Source of the DNA: Harmothoe impar
Lineage: Eukaryota; Annelida; Polychaeta; Phyllodocida; Polynoidae
Length of the DNA: 64,000 bases
Assembly: GCA_947462335.1 (NCBI GenBank)
Contig: OX381714.1
Coordinates: forward strand, 22,540,618 to 22,604,617
Direction of reading: 5' to 3'
Positions 46,104-55,739 of the stretch are shown piece by piece. Under the pieces are notes generated by a model. That model was not told the DNA's origin, searched no databases, and saw only the letters and a program-made list of their open reading frames with translations. How positions within the stretch are numbered: the stretch's first letter is position 1; each line of letters opens with the position of its first letter. Made by a program: the position numbers and the translations under genes.

Positions 46104-46790
46104 CAGGTTGAGGACACACCCACTATTCTAGTACGCCCTAGAGGAGCTGTACTTGTAGGGCGTACCAGTATAATGTTCTTCCCACCAGCATCAGTATATC
46201 TAGACATTTATATAATGTTTTTTCTAAAAATCACAATGTATTATACATCATGTTTAGTACCATTAGAAAGAGGACATCTCAATATATACACTGGTTGATT
46301 TACAAGCTAAAACCGTTTATATTTGCATTGAACATGGCACAGCCATAACATAACCTTATATAGACCCAGTATAATCCATTTCCGAATGTTGTGTTAAATT
46401 TGCTGATAAATCTAAACACACAGGTCAAAAGAATAGATACTGATCTATCACAATACTTTTTGGTTTTATCTCCTAATGGAATGGTAAGGACATAAATGGG
46501 CAAACTCTTGAAAAAGTGTGTGTTTACTCCCTGAACCATGCCCCCATTGTTAGTATAGTTAAGACCCATTTGTTCTCTGACTACAGGTAAAGTACTGCAA
46601 ACCCACCCATGGGGGTCAGTAGTCCAGTAAAGCTAGCTGTTCATGGTCTAATGGTCACACATAATGTACCAAATAAATAGTACGCCCCAGAACCATGCAC
46701 AGTACCAGCATATATATAGGTATGGTCTGATTGAATAGACTGTACCAAGGTAGTAGTATGTTCCAACAACCTATTCCTGTCCCCTACCTG
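46104..46790. mobile_element. Non-autonomous DNA transposon, 5-bp TSD (family M5, copy 2)
   Basis: TIRs CAGGTTGAGGACA and its counterpart at the right end match at 11 of 13 bases; TSD TCTAA at 46099-46103 and 46791-46795. It interrupts polB between FEAIL and DVGVYV; removing it with one TSD restores a continuous protein-like junction, which confirms the boundaries. Interior words GTACGCCC and AAATARATAGTAC are shared with copy 1. Confidence 0.88.
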
Positions 46791-47520
46791 TCTAAAATGG
46801 CTTCGAATTTTGGAATGTCATTCAAGGAACTAGAGGGTCTAGATGTGCAAGTACACACAATGATGCAGCTAGCCTGCCCTGAAGTCTATCATGGTTTTGT
46901 TTAACATCATCATAAAACCCCTTTGGTGCCTTTCTTACCATCATAACTTTCTGAACCCTATCCTTAATGTGTTGTAAATGCTGTGCCAGTCTCACCCACT
47001 CCTCATCGTTACCCAAGAGACAGCTATGGCACGACTCATGCACATGTTGTCATTATTCTTTATCTTCACAAAGCATGGATTTTTGTCTATTGAATGTTCA
47101 GAATGTGACTGCTTCCCCTGCCTCCTCGAGGTAAAGCAATCACACCAAAATCAATCCTTATCCCATCTACAAAATTCAATTCCTCATGGCTGGTTAGGAC
47201 ATTTTGAATGATTTTCATGATCTCTTCGACAGTAGTATCTTGGAGTGGGCGTAGTGACACAACTGTTGGACTGGTTAGGTTGGGGTGGTGGATGACCACT
47301 CTCCCAAGATCACCATTGGATTGTCTCCTTTGAACATCATCAATCAGATTTTGAAACATACCCTCTATCTCCTGATGGAGATCAGCTATTGTGCGACCCC
47401 TCCATTCATTGTTAAACTCAACACCATAAGTCACGTCTCTAGCACCAGTTAGGAATGTTCCTACCCTTCTCCTATACAAACTGTAGGCTAGTCCGCTTGG
47501 TGCTTCATCGCCATCCGTAG

Positions 47521-47590
47521 AGCTGCTCGGTGGTGACCCTGGTGGTGACCCTGGTGGTGACCCTGGTGGTGACCCTGGTGGTGACGGGGG
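47521..47590. repeat. 12-bp tandem repeat encoding PPGS in polB
   Basis: About five units of GGTGGTGACCCT (plus strand), read on the minus strand as PPGS repeats in the N-terminal linker of polB. Confidence 0.85.
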
Positions 47591-48083
47591 TCTAGTTGGT
47601 GATCGTTCAGGTGGTGAATCTCTGCTTGGTCTCTTTCTCTCAGTGTCTATCTCTCTTGAACGTCCCCGACGTCCAGCACCTAATATTTCACGGGTTGGTG
47701 GTGGTTATCTAGAGCGTTTTACTGAGCTACGTGTCTGACGCTCCCTAAATAAAGAATAAAAGAATAAAATAAAGTATATATATAAGATAAAGTAATAAAA
47801 TAAAATATTTAAAGTATAAAAAGTAAGATAAATATATATTACAAACACCATCATATTGACATCATCGTCATCATCATCGGACACTATGATGATGCTATCA
47901 TTGACATGTTCTGCGAATTCATCATCTCAAATGATGATGACGTCATCATTGCAAGTAGAGAGGTCAGCATTTGAATCATCTAGGTTTCGGAGCGAATCAT
48001 ATGGATCTACAATGTTGTCATTATCAAAATCCATAACTGGAGCTGGGTCATTTGAGTTGTACACATTTCAGTTGTCCATCTGA

Positions 48084-48605
48084 AAAAAACAATAGAAAAA
48101 AGATGATTAGATTATATAATCTTGAAAATAATGTTTATATGCAATAAACTATTCTATATACTCCCACACAATTTAAATACAATATAGACGTCATAGTCAC
48201 GATATGATCAATCTCAAAGCACTGTAAAAATATGTTTACATTAAAACTAGCCTATAAATACCACAAGAAGTCTCATTCATTTAGCCACACTATAGACTTC
48301 ATTCGCATGAAATCACTCTTATTAACCCCATACAGTTGCCTACATTGTCCCAGTTGAATCAAGCCTCAAAACGCAATACAAATGCCCATTTATTTACCTA
48401 TACTACAATACATCTCCATACAGTGTACATACACCCAAAATACATTTAAGACTTAAGATCTATAAAACAATGCCAGACACTGTATAACCCTCACATTCAT
48501 TTACCAAAATAATATACTTTAAATTCACAATTAAACCAATGCCAGAAACCCTATAAATCCTCCCATTCATTTACCAGCATTACAGACATTATTTCCAAGA
48601 CAAAA
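48084..48605. other. Gene-free stretch with dispersed short repeats
   Basis: AT-rich, with recurring CATTCATTTACCA and TTCACAATTAAA words, also found on both sides of the Ngaro insertion (49210-49227 and 54407-54470). Confidence 0.45.
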
Positions 48606-48610
48606 GGTGC

Positions 48611-49166
48611 CTAATATCTATACCGCATAGACTGCCTGTACTCCTCCTCTAGGGCCGCATTGTCCAGCTCGATGTCCGCTAACCTTCTATTCAGCTCAAT
48701 AAGGTCTCTCTTCCGCCGTAATAGGTCGTTCCTCTCCCTGGCTGCTGTGATCCTGTCCTCCAGGACCTGTTCAGGCTCTCTCTGGACAGGAGGAGTGGGT
48801 GACAGGCTGGACTGTTGTTGTCGGTCACCCCCTCCCCCCACCTCACCACCATGGCCACCGGTGTCCATGGCCTGGCCTGAGTTGTCTCCAGGTAAAGTGT
48901 CCTGTGCCTCCTCCTGTGTACTAGTCTTATGCTCAGGAGCAGGTTGACCACATCCAGGGCAGTTCTTGCAATTCCCATGGAAACCATGGCCACAGTTCTG
49001 GCATTGAACCATGATTAAAATGCAATTTCCACAAAAAAACTGAGTCTGTCCTGGCACCCAGGTGGGTGGACATGAGGCACTGGCTGGGGTAAAGGGCCAG
49101 GTGGCCCAGTTAGGTGGGGAGAGTGGTGCCACCTGGCGAGTTCTTCCGTCAATACCCCAGCCAATC
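48611..49166 (-). CDS. Zinc-ribbon / coiled-coil exon, unknown family
   Basis: Minus strand, acceptor TATACAG ends at 49167; about 185 codons follow to a TAG at 48611. N-terminal part is Pro/Trp-rich; then FFCGNC, VQCQNCGHGF and CKNCPGCGQP give four CxxC pairs, as in double zinc ribbons. A Gly/Gln/Ser linker with PTPPVQREPEQ leads to a charged coiled coil (ERNDLLRRKRDLIELNRRL). The frame stays open another 17 codons upstream to an ATG at 49217-49219, but that part looks intronic. With the promoter/first exon at 54557-54709 it may form a spliced gene whose intron holds the Ngaro element. Confidence 0.5.
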
Positions 49167-49227
49167 CTGTATAACATATATTGGATGGATCCAATATCAT
49201 CACAGAAAACCCCATTCATTTACCAGC

Positions 49228-49531
49228 ATTATGAATAATGTATATTATTATTAATTTGGCCGGGTATAAGCGTACTATTCTATATATGTACATATCAAGT
49301 CTATATACACCTTTTAAATAATATATAGAGGCTCTGGCTAGTCTACTATGCTACTTTTACTCCCATGTACACAGGGCAGCATCAGCCCAATCTATAGCTC
49401 AGACCCCGTGCAGCACACAGGCCCTACACCGGACGGCATGAGGTGACGACCGGGAGGGAGTCTATAAATAGCACTGCAGGACGCCACGGACGTCAGTCAC
49501 CACCCCAGCAGCGGCAGGAGCAGACGACTTT
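49228..49531 (+). repeat. Ngaro repeat A1
   Basis: 304 bp, no differences from A2 (53950-54253) noticed by eye. Contains the promoter (TATAAATA at 49463-49470; initiator TCAGT about 29 bases further). Confidence 0.93.
49463..49497 (+). promoter_or_regulatory. Ngaro promoter (TATA plus Inr)
   Basis: TATAAATA at 49463-49470 and GTCAGTCACC near 49491-49500, at the spacing of a canonical core promoter. The duplicate in A2 lies near 54185. Confidence 0.65.
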
Positions 49532-49625
49532 TACTCAGCACACAGCTAACCCTGCACACAGCACACTACTCTGTACATAGAATTTATAAATTCTTTTATT
49601 ATTCTAGCTCTGCTTCAAGGTGACT

Positions 49626-50957
49626 ATGGGCGGCAGTCGTGGACGCAAGGCTGCCTCTACTAAGGACACAGCACAGCCTTCTAGGAGAACAACAAGGGGC
49701 AGCCAGCAGGACCCTCCTACCACTACACCTTCTGCTCCTTCACCTCCACCCACCACAACAAGGAGGAACACAGTTGCTTCTAATGCACAGGAGATTAAAG
49801 GTATGCAGTCACAGCTTTCAGACATTCATACACTGTTACAATCTTTAGCAGACAAGAAGAGTGGAGGTGGTGAGGGAGAGATGGTAGGTGGTAGGAATGG
49901 TGGCATGGGTGGCAGCAATGGCCACCAAGGGCACAGCAATGGCCGCCAAGGGCACAGCACCGGCACCCTGGGGAAGGGCGGCCATGATGGCAGCCATCTT
50001 GAAAAAGTTGTACCTCATGACATTTCAACTGACTTTGACTCTGATAGTGACACTGTTGTTCAATTTAAGTCTAGTATTCCACAGAAAAAGAGAAGGCACA
50101 ACACTACTACTTCTACAAGAGACCCCTTCTCAGCTCAGGTGGAGGTTCCTGAGTTCTCTTCTTCAAGAAGGAGGCACATGACTTCAGGGTACCAAGACTT
50201 CCCAGACTCTGCAGCAGACATAGAGGGAGATGAAGAAGTGAAGAGGCAGGTTGCCAACCTGCTACTCAAGAACATGACATCCATCCCTCCAACTTCAAAA
50301 GGTAAAAGGTTCTTTGCTCACACCCATATCTTAAGAGGTAGCAAGAAAGTCAAGGCAGGGCTGGGAGAGTTAACAGAGTCAGAATACAACTGGGGATTTT
50401 TACAGTGTATCTTCAACCCACTCAACTCAGATGAGGATAGAAAGCTCATGGTTCAACACTTAGAAGAGGTAAATGAAGATGGCATGACATATGAATGGGA
50501 GGATGTCAGAAGTTGGTCAGAGGACATTTGCAGCAAGATAGCAGACCCAGACAACAAGCTTACATGGAGGCAAGGTTACCAGATTGATAAGTTGAGGGCC
50601 AAGACTTCTCAAGTTAGGAAGAAGGGGGAGGCAGACAGCCAAGGTTCAGTAGAAAGAAAGGTAGACTCAAACATGTCCGAAGAGTTGAGGTCTGCAAAGC
50701 CTGGCCCCCCCTGTAGACAGTTTAACCAAGGTCAGTGCCAGTCACAGGGAGATCATGTGCTGAATGGATACAGGCACCTTCACATCTGCTCACACTGCAT
50801 CTATAATAAGTGTGAAAAATACCCCCACCCAGAAAGTTCATGTAATTCAAAGAGAGTGAGACAAGAGAGAAAGAAGTGGTACCAAGCAAGGGAACAAGCA
50901 GCAGCAGGCAAGGGTCAAGGGCAGGGTCAGGGTCAAGGGCAGGGGTTTGGACACTAG
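49626..50957 (+). CDS. gag: Ngaro Gag-like protein
   Basis: ATG at 49626 (MGGSRGRKAAS) is the first in the frame; 443 residues. N-terminus is basic, Thr/Pro-rich and disordered; the middle has NWGFLQCIFNPLN-type helical segments (spelled YNWGFLQCIFNPLNSDED); a C-terminal Cys/His cluster starts at CRQFNQGQC (50712, residue 363) and runs through HICSHCIYNKC and HPESSC, the zinc-finger pattern usual in Gag of DIRS/Ngaro elements. Ends in a GQGQGQG tail. Overlaps the RT frame by 112 bp, the RT being in the -1 frame; no canonical slippery heptamer was found in the overlap. Confidence 0.85.
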   Translation: MGGSRGRKAASTKDTAQPSRRTTRGSQQDPPTTTPSAPSPPPTTTRRNTVASNAQEIKGMQSQLSDIHTLLQSLADKKSGGGEGEMVGGRNGGMGGSNGHQGHSNGRQGHSTGTLGKGGHDGSHLEKVVPHDISTDFDSDSDTVVQFKSSIPQKKRRHNTTTSTRDPFSAQVEVPEFSSSRRRHMTSGYQDFPDSAADIEGDEEVKRQVANLLLKNMTSIPPTSKGKRFFAHTHILRGSKKVKAGLGELTESEYNWGFLQCIFNPLNSDEDRKLMVQHLEEVNEDGMTYEWEDVRSWSEDICSKIADPDNKLTWRQGYQIDKLRAKTSQVRKKGEADSQGSVERKVDSNMSEELRSAKPGPPCRQFNQGQCQSQGDHVLNGYRHLHICSHCIYNKCEKYPHPESSCNSKRVRQERKKWYQAREQAAAGKGQGQGQGQGQGFGH

Positions 50958-52888
50958 AGAGGGAGGTATTTGAAGAAAGTGAGCCAGTAGGCCACTCAAC
51001 CTCAGTACATAGCACACATGCTAGAAAGGCTACCCCTCTGAACCTAGACCCTGTACTCAGTCAGACCACTGCACATAGCAAGCAAGTAGTTCCAAACACA
51101 GAACAAGTCCCAAAACCAACCAAAAAACAAGTCAGCCATAAGTGCATAGTCAGCAAGACTCCTGAACAATATCAAGGTTATATAAAGGCAATGTGGCCCT
51201 ATCCTACTACTGATGCTTATAGACAAGCATTAGAACCAATGTTACTGTACACTGCCGTCAGACAATTCAATCTTCCCAATTTCTTAGGTGCCAGAATCCA
51301 GGTTCCATCACAGCTGAAGTGTGACAATTGGGACAAGGCCTTGTCCAGCTACGAAGACAAGCAAGTGTGTGAGTTCGCCAGGTATGGTTGGCCCCTGAGT
51401 TATTCTAGCGATATTCTTCCAACTCCTACAGAGAAAAATCACAAAAGTGCAATTGAACATCCCACAGAAATTACAGCATTCATAGAGGGGGAGTGCTGCT
51501 TGGATGCGATGCTTGGCCCATTCAGCACTCCCCCCTTTGACTCATGGACGATGGTGAGCCCTATGCTCACACGTCCAAAGAAAGACTCAGATAAGCTGAG
51601 GGTCATTATAGACCTCAGCTACCCCGAAGGGAATAGTGTGAACTCAGGTATTGAAAAACAATTCTATTTAGGTGAGCCCATCAAGTACACTCTACCGTCA
51701 GTACTTGACCTCGCAGAGGACGTCAAGAAGGCAGGAAGGGGTTGCCTGTTATGGAAGAACGACTTGTCCAGGGCTTACAGGCAGATGAGGACTGACCCAC
51801 TCGCATACCCCCTCATGTGTATAAAACACCTTGACAAGTATTATGTTGACATTTGTCCAGCATTTGGTTGCAGAATCAGCGGAGCATCACAGCAGAGAGT
51901 GTCCATGGCCGTCTGCCATCTAATGGCAGAAAGAGGGTACAAAGCTCTAGCTTATGTGGATGATTTCTGTGGGGTAGCTGCAGAAGAGGACAAAGCCTGG
52001 GCCAGTTTCACTGACTTTAATGCTATATGTGACTTTCTAGGTTTGCAGCTGGCCCCAGAAAAAGCTGCCCCCCCAAGCACAAGCATGGAATGGTTAGGTT
52101 TCAATGTTGATACAATGAAGATGTTGATCACTGTTCCCACAGAGAAGCTCGAGGAAGTCCTAGAAGAAGCTGCGCTGTGGTCAACCAAGGTCAAGGCCAC
52201 ACGCAAAGAGCTTCAGCAGTTGGCAGGGAAGTTGTCACACATCAGCAGTTGCATAAAACATTCTCGAAAGTTCATGTGCAGGTTGCTAGGCAATCTTAGA
52301 ATTGCCCCCCCTTTCGGACAGGTAAAGGTGTCGGACGAACTCAGAAAAGACATTGAGTGGTTCCTGGAATTCGCAAGAAAGTTCAATGGCAAGGTTCTAA
52401 TCAATCCTTCTCTTCCAGTGGTCCACCTGCAGGCAGACGCATGTCCTCGTGGTGGTGGTGGCTTCAGTGAGTCCCACTTCTACCACTTCAGGTTTCAGCA
52501 GGAAATCTCGGAAGAGCATCATATCAGCAGGTTGGAGGCCATCAACCTCGTGGTGGCTACAAAGACACTAGTTGGTAAGACTGTCAGTAATGTACGCCTT
52601 CACATTCTTACTGATAATATTGCCACAGCCCAGGTATTGATGTCAGGTAGAACTCGGGATCCGGTGAAAGCAGCGTGTTCTCGAGAGATGGCAATGTTTG
52701 TCGCTAGTCGGGGGATGGAACTCGATGTTCAGCATACGCCTGGGAAACTCCTTGTACTAGCAGATGCCCTCAGCAGACGAGGTCACTGCGAGCACATGAA
52801 GGACTTATCAGATGAACTAGTTAAAAAGGCTGGCCTCAAGATCAGAAAGGCAGTAGGTTTGCATAGACTTATTGACGTAACCCTCTAA
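50846..52888 (+). CDS. pol: Ngaro reverse transcriptase-RNase H
   Basis: Frame open from 50846; no ATG until well inside, so it is probably made as a Gag fusion by -1 frameshift. RT blocks: PKKDSDKLRVIIDLSYPEG, NDLSRAYRQM, then GCRISGASQQRVSMAV and the catalytic YVDDF (51953-51967). RNase H follows with LQADACPRGGGG, RLEAINLVVA and LTDNIA. The last part (HTPGKLLVLADALSRR) is the usual RNase H end. About 680 codons; complete by inspection. The YR frame starts immediately downstream. Confidence 0.9.
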   Translation, partial: FKESETREKEVVPSKGTSSSRQGSRAGSGSRAGVWTLEREVFEESEPVGHSTSVHSTHARKATPLNLDPVLSQTTAHSKQVVPNTEQVPKPTKKQVSHKCIVSKTPEQYQGYIKAMWPYPTTDAYRQALEPMLLYTAVRQFNLPNFLGARIQVPSQLKCDNWDKALSSYEDKQVCEFARYGWPLSYSSDILPTPTEKNHKSAIEHPTEITAFIEGECCLDAMLGPFSTPPFDSWTMVSPMLTRPKKDSDKLRVIIDLSYPEGNSVNSGIEKQFYLGEPIKYTLPSVLDLAEDVKKAGRGCLLWKNDLSRAYRQMRTDPLAYPLMCIKHLDKYYVDICPAFGCRISGASQQRVSMAVCHLMAERGYKALAYVDDFCGVAAEEDKAWASFTDFNAICDFLGLQLAPEKAAPPSTSMEWLGFNVDTMKMLITVPTEKLEEVLEEAALWSTKVKATRKELQQLAGKLSHISSCIKHSRKFMCRLLGNLRIAPPFGQVKVSDELRKDIEWFLEFARKFNGKVLINPSLPVVHLQADACPRGGGGFSESHFYHFRFQQEISEEHHISRLEAINLVVATKTLVGKTVSNVRLHILTDNIATAQVLMSGRTRDPVKAACSREMAMFVASRGMELDVQHTPGKLLVLADALSRRGHCEHMKDLSDELVKKAGLKIRKAVGLHRLIDVTL

Positions 52889-52890
52889 TT

Positions 52891-53852
52891 ACAGAAATCG
52901 CTGGGTCGGCCTTGTATAGCCAGATGTTGGGATCGTACGACGCCGGGACAACCACGGGCACTAAGATCAACCAGCTACAATACATAAAACTGTACTTCAT
53001 GTTCATGGTAGCATGTGCTTTCCCAATCTTCAAACCTGAGCTCATTTGTGTCCTTTTATATGCTCAGTTTCTAAACAATTCATTCACGTCAGTCCAAACT
53101 GTCAGAAACTATTTATCAGGTGCTAAAGTTTTTCTTAGAGATAGAAATTTTAATGTTGATGTATTCTCTCATCCTACTCTGAAAAAGCTAGTAAAAGGTT
53201 TCACACGACTGTCAGACCACATTCCCAAACAGGCTCCGGCCTTATCAGCTAGAGCAATTAAGCAAGTAGTAGATGTATTAAGACAACTATCTGTAGAAGG
53301 TCAGGTTGCTGCAGCAGCACTCCTGTTCGGTACATGCAGTTTTCTCAGACAATCCAATTTTCTCATGACCCAAGGCATGTTGGTTAACCCACATATAGTA
53401 TGTAGATCAGATCTAGTCATAAAGAGAAATGTCATGTGGATCAAAGTAATGTCAACCAAAACTCTCTCTAAAAAAAGGCAGTAGCCATTCCAATACCTAG
53501 GATACATAACTCTCAATACTGCCCTGTGCAATCCACCATTGATGCAATGACCATTGTTAACGGACCAAGTCAAGGTCCAGTGTTTTTATCCCCATATTCG
53601 AAAGCTCCAATGATGGCGGGCAGGGTGACTCAATTACTCAGGCTGGCCCTCCATCTACTAGGCCATCCAGCGGCCACAACAGCCACGGTGCACTCGACCA
53701 GGCGATCTGGTGCACAGCTAGGTGCACTCGGCGGGGCTTCCCAGCAGGAGGTTGAGTCGCATGGTACATGGACTTCACGCGCCAGCGAGGTCTATGCCCC
53801 GAAGAAATTGTATACTTCCATACCATCAATCATGTCAAAATCATTCAAATAG
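52891..53852 (+). pseudogene. Ngaro tyrosine recombinase, single frameshift
   Basis: First part (ATG 52924 to 53484) contains the N-terminal SAM-like domain and the catalytic Arg in SFLRQSN (53347-53349). The second part (frame -1, to 53852) has HSTRRSGA (His and second Arg), HGTW (second His/Trp position) and the candidate nucleophile Tyr in EVYAPKK. The two frames meet at a run of seven A (53470-53476); eight A would keep one frame. So all five catalytic positions are present but split by a 1-nt homopolymer indel, either a real lesion or an assembly error. Confidence 0.85.
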
Positions 53853-53857
53853 TTTGC

Positions 53858-53954
53858 ATATTATTTTAACATGAGCTCTTATCTGAAACCGAATTGTGGT
53901 AATAATAAAATTTTAAAAGCCAATCCTCTTCCGTCTTGTACCTGGCATAATTAT
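53858..53954 (+). repeat. Ngaro repeat B1
   Basis: 97 bp, repeated as B2 at 54310-54406; includes AATAAAA near 53906 (polyadenylation signal of the element). Overlaps A2 by ATTAT. Confidence 0.92.
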
Positions 53955-54253
53955 GAATAATGTATATTATTATTAATTTGGCCGGGTATAAGCGTACTAT
54001 TCTATATATGTACATATCAAGTCTATATACACCTTTTAAATAATATATAGAGGCTCTGGCTAGTCTACTATGCTACTTTTACTCCCATGTACACAGGGCA
54101 GCATCAGCCCAATCTATAGCTCAGACCCCGTGCAGCACACAGGCCCTACACCGGACGGCATGAGGTGACGACCGGGAGGGAGTCTATAAATAGCACTGCA
54201 GGACGCCACGGACGTCAGTCACCACCCCAGCAGCGGCAGGAGCAGACGACTTT
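53950..54253 (+). repeat. Ngaro repeat A2
   Basis: Second copy of A1 (offset 4,722 bp). Confidence 0.93.
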
Positions 54254-54309
54254 CCCACCCACCATCCCAAAATCAACAATAGACGACATATACAACGACG
54301 AGGAATATG

Positions 54310-54406
54310 ATATTATTTTAACATGAGCTCTTATCTGAAACCGAATTGTGGTAATAATAAAATTTTAAAAGCCAATCCTCTTCCGTCTTGTACCTGGCAT
54401 AATTAT
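54310..54406 (+). repeat. Ngaro repeat B2
   Basis: Second copy of B1 (offset 452 bp); ends in ATTAT at the element boundary. Confidence 0.92.
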
Positions 54407-54556
54407 AGGCTTCAGATTCACAATTAAAACTAACCTAAACTCAACATCAAGACTCTCATTCATTAACCCACAGTACAGTCCTCATTGTCAAGTTCAAATC
54501 TTCAAAAGAATTCAAAAGCTCCCAAAACACAATGTCCAAATATAGTATGTACTTAC

Positions 54557-54709
54557 CTCATTAAAAGAGTCAACAGAAGATACACTTGGGTAGAGCCTGT
54601 ATAGGTAGAGTCCGTGGGTAGGGTGTGTAGTATTGTAGAGTCAAACAGTAGCAGTAGGGAGCACTGATTGTAAGAGTGTGGTTTTGATGTGAATCACCTC
54701 ATTTTTATA
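54557..54709 (-). promoter_or_regulatory. TATA promoter and first non-coding exon on the minus strand
   Basis: Minus strand TATAAAAAT (plus-strand 54701-54709) is followed about 30 bases on by an ACAATCAGTGC initiator-like start, a pyrimidine/ACTC-rich leader without ATG until the end, and a consensus donor ATGAG|GTAAGTAC (exon ends 54557). The next acceptor in this orientation with an ORF is at 49167, on the far side of the Ngaro element. Confidence 0.55.
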
Positions 54710-54989
54710 GCCTGCTGATCAAGTAGTTACAGGACTGACTGTGTCTCTTATCAGTTCACTGGCTAATCTAATCAGCCCAATTACAAGTTGTTGTGTATTT
54801 CTTATCACTTGACTTAATCCCCCCACCAATACCAGAGTCCCATACCTACAGTGATTGACATGTCTGCACAAAGAATAACCGAGACGAATTGTATGAAATA
54901 GTAACAGGTGGAAAACCCAGCACCACACGTGAGGGAATTACCAAACTTACTTACAAAGCTACTTACACTGTTAGGGTATACACACTTCC

Positions 54990-55709
54990 TATTGCACCTC
55001 TTGACTGCACTGTTTTATATTGTTGCTCCTTGAGCTGTGTGTCAGCAAAATGTTACTCTGCAGTATGTACCCCAGTAATTTACTGTCACTTGTTCTGTTA
55101 AATCTGTTTGATTCGTTCTGTTTTATCAAATAGTCCTGGGAACAACGGGGACACATCGAAACAGCCGCGGCTATGAGAGTCTGAATGTCTGTCAACCTGG
55201 GGCAGGTTATAGTTACTTTCTAGTTCGAATAATTCGCTGTCAAACACGAAACTGTCCAGGCTGTCGGTTGAAGACAGGGCTGGGCTGGGTGGGATGTCCG
55301 CTGTTGCAATTGCCAGCAATCTGTTGACAGCCTGCTCCACTGACGAAAGTAACGTCGCCTCCAGCCTCTCCCTTCCGGTGTTGTCTGTACAAAAAGGTGT
55401 CCACTTGCCAAACTCCCACCATAGCAGGTCTGTCTTGATAAGCACCTCCTCCTTGCTTTGCGGGGAAGGTGCAAATCCTTGGATTAGCTTGTCTATCTCT
55501 TTTAGTAGCTCTGTGCCTGGTGAATCAGCCAGGGTCACTGAAACAGCTTGCTGTGTTATGATGTCGGGTGTTGATGATTTGAACGCAGCATTGTATAATA
55601 TGGTTGCTGTGTTCCAAGCATGCACAGCAGACCCTGCACGCAGCACCGGTGTGTCCCACACAGTTACTCCAGGGTTAGCAAGATGCAGAGTAGAGCCTGC
55701 ATGCAGCAC
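54990..55709 (-). pseudogene. SPALS-family exon, copy 3 (longest)
   Basis: Minus strand, open for about 203 codons: SSTPDIITQQAVSVTLADSP, ELLKEIDKLIQGFAPSPQ, VEQAVNRLLAIATADIPPSP, DSLDSFVFDSELFELESNYN and GCFDVSPLFPGLFDKTE, ending near the conserved donor at about 54972. The N-terminal half is absent from the other copies. Acidic, Ser/Pro-rich, probably disordered; family unknown. Confidence 0.5.
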
Positions 55710-55739
55710 AGGTGTGTATGTAATATCTATGTGACTGTC

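Larger units (their letters stand above)
44086..48079 (-). pseudogene. polB, longest copy (lineage A, Polinton/Maverick type)
   Basis: Reading on the minus strand: exon 47849-48079 (ATG after a TTTTTTTCAG acceptor; very acidic), intron 47747-47848, then a basic/Pro-rich stretch, YGVEFNNEW, HHPNLTSP and IDFGVIALPRGG (47087-47740), KNPCFVKIKNNDNMCMSRAI (about 47030-47100), IPKFEAIL / VGVYVAS with VVGHFHAIVSITGFF and paired CxxC zinc motifs (45666-46830), the exonuclease HNLRNFDGHLLL and FIDSLTFLPMSLASLPNAF (45059-45742), then GWFPHYF, YCISDVTILREACLIFR and DPFNHVTIASVCMDI (44205-45140), and VPKNYSY near 44130. Several stops and frameshifts, a MITE at 46104-46790, and truncation at 44086 before the catalytic DTD region. 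Confidence 0.8.
49228..54406 (+). mobile_element. Ngaro/PAT-type tyrosine-recombinase retrotransposon
   Basis: Split direct repeats in the order A1 (49228-49531), coding region, B1 (53858-53954), A2 (53950-54253), B2 (54310-54406). A1 starts and B2 ends with ATTAT, and the same ATTAT is the B1/A2 overlap, as expected if the internal B1A2 copy templates a circle junction. It encodes Gag, RT-RNase H and a tyrosine recombinase, no DDE integrase and no methyltransferase domain, which favours Ngaro over DIRS1. Total 5,179 bp. Apart from one A-run indel in YR the element looks intact and therefore recent. Confidence 0.93.

Noticed and set aside
46104..46790. Intron in polB (CAG|GTAGGG donor and TTAG acceptor)
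   Set aside because: Splicing there would break the frame, whereas removal of the element plus one TCTAA copy gives a continuous junction; TIRs and TSD fit a transposon.
47521..47590. Collagen-like PPGS protein
   Set aside because: Five 12-bp units within the polB linker; Gly is not at every third residue.
49228..54253. Ordinary LTR retrotransposon with 304-bp LTRs
   Set aside because: No TG...CA ends, no PBS or DDE integrase; B1/B2 repeats and a tyrosine recombinase show a split-direct-repeat element.
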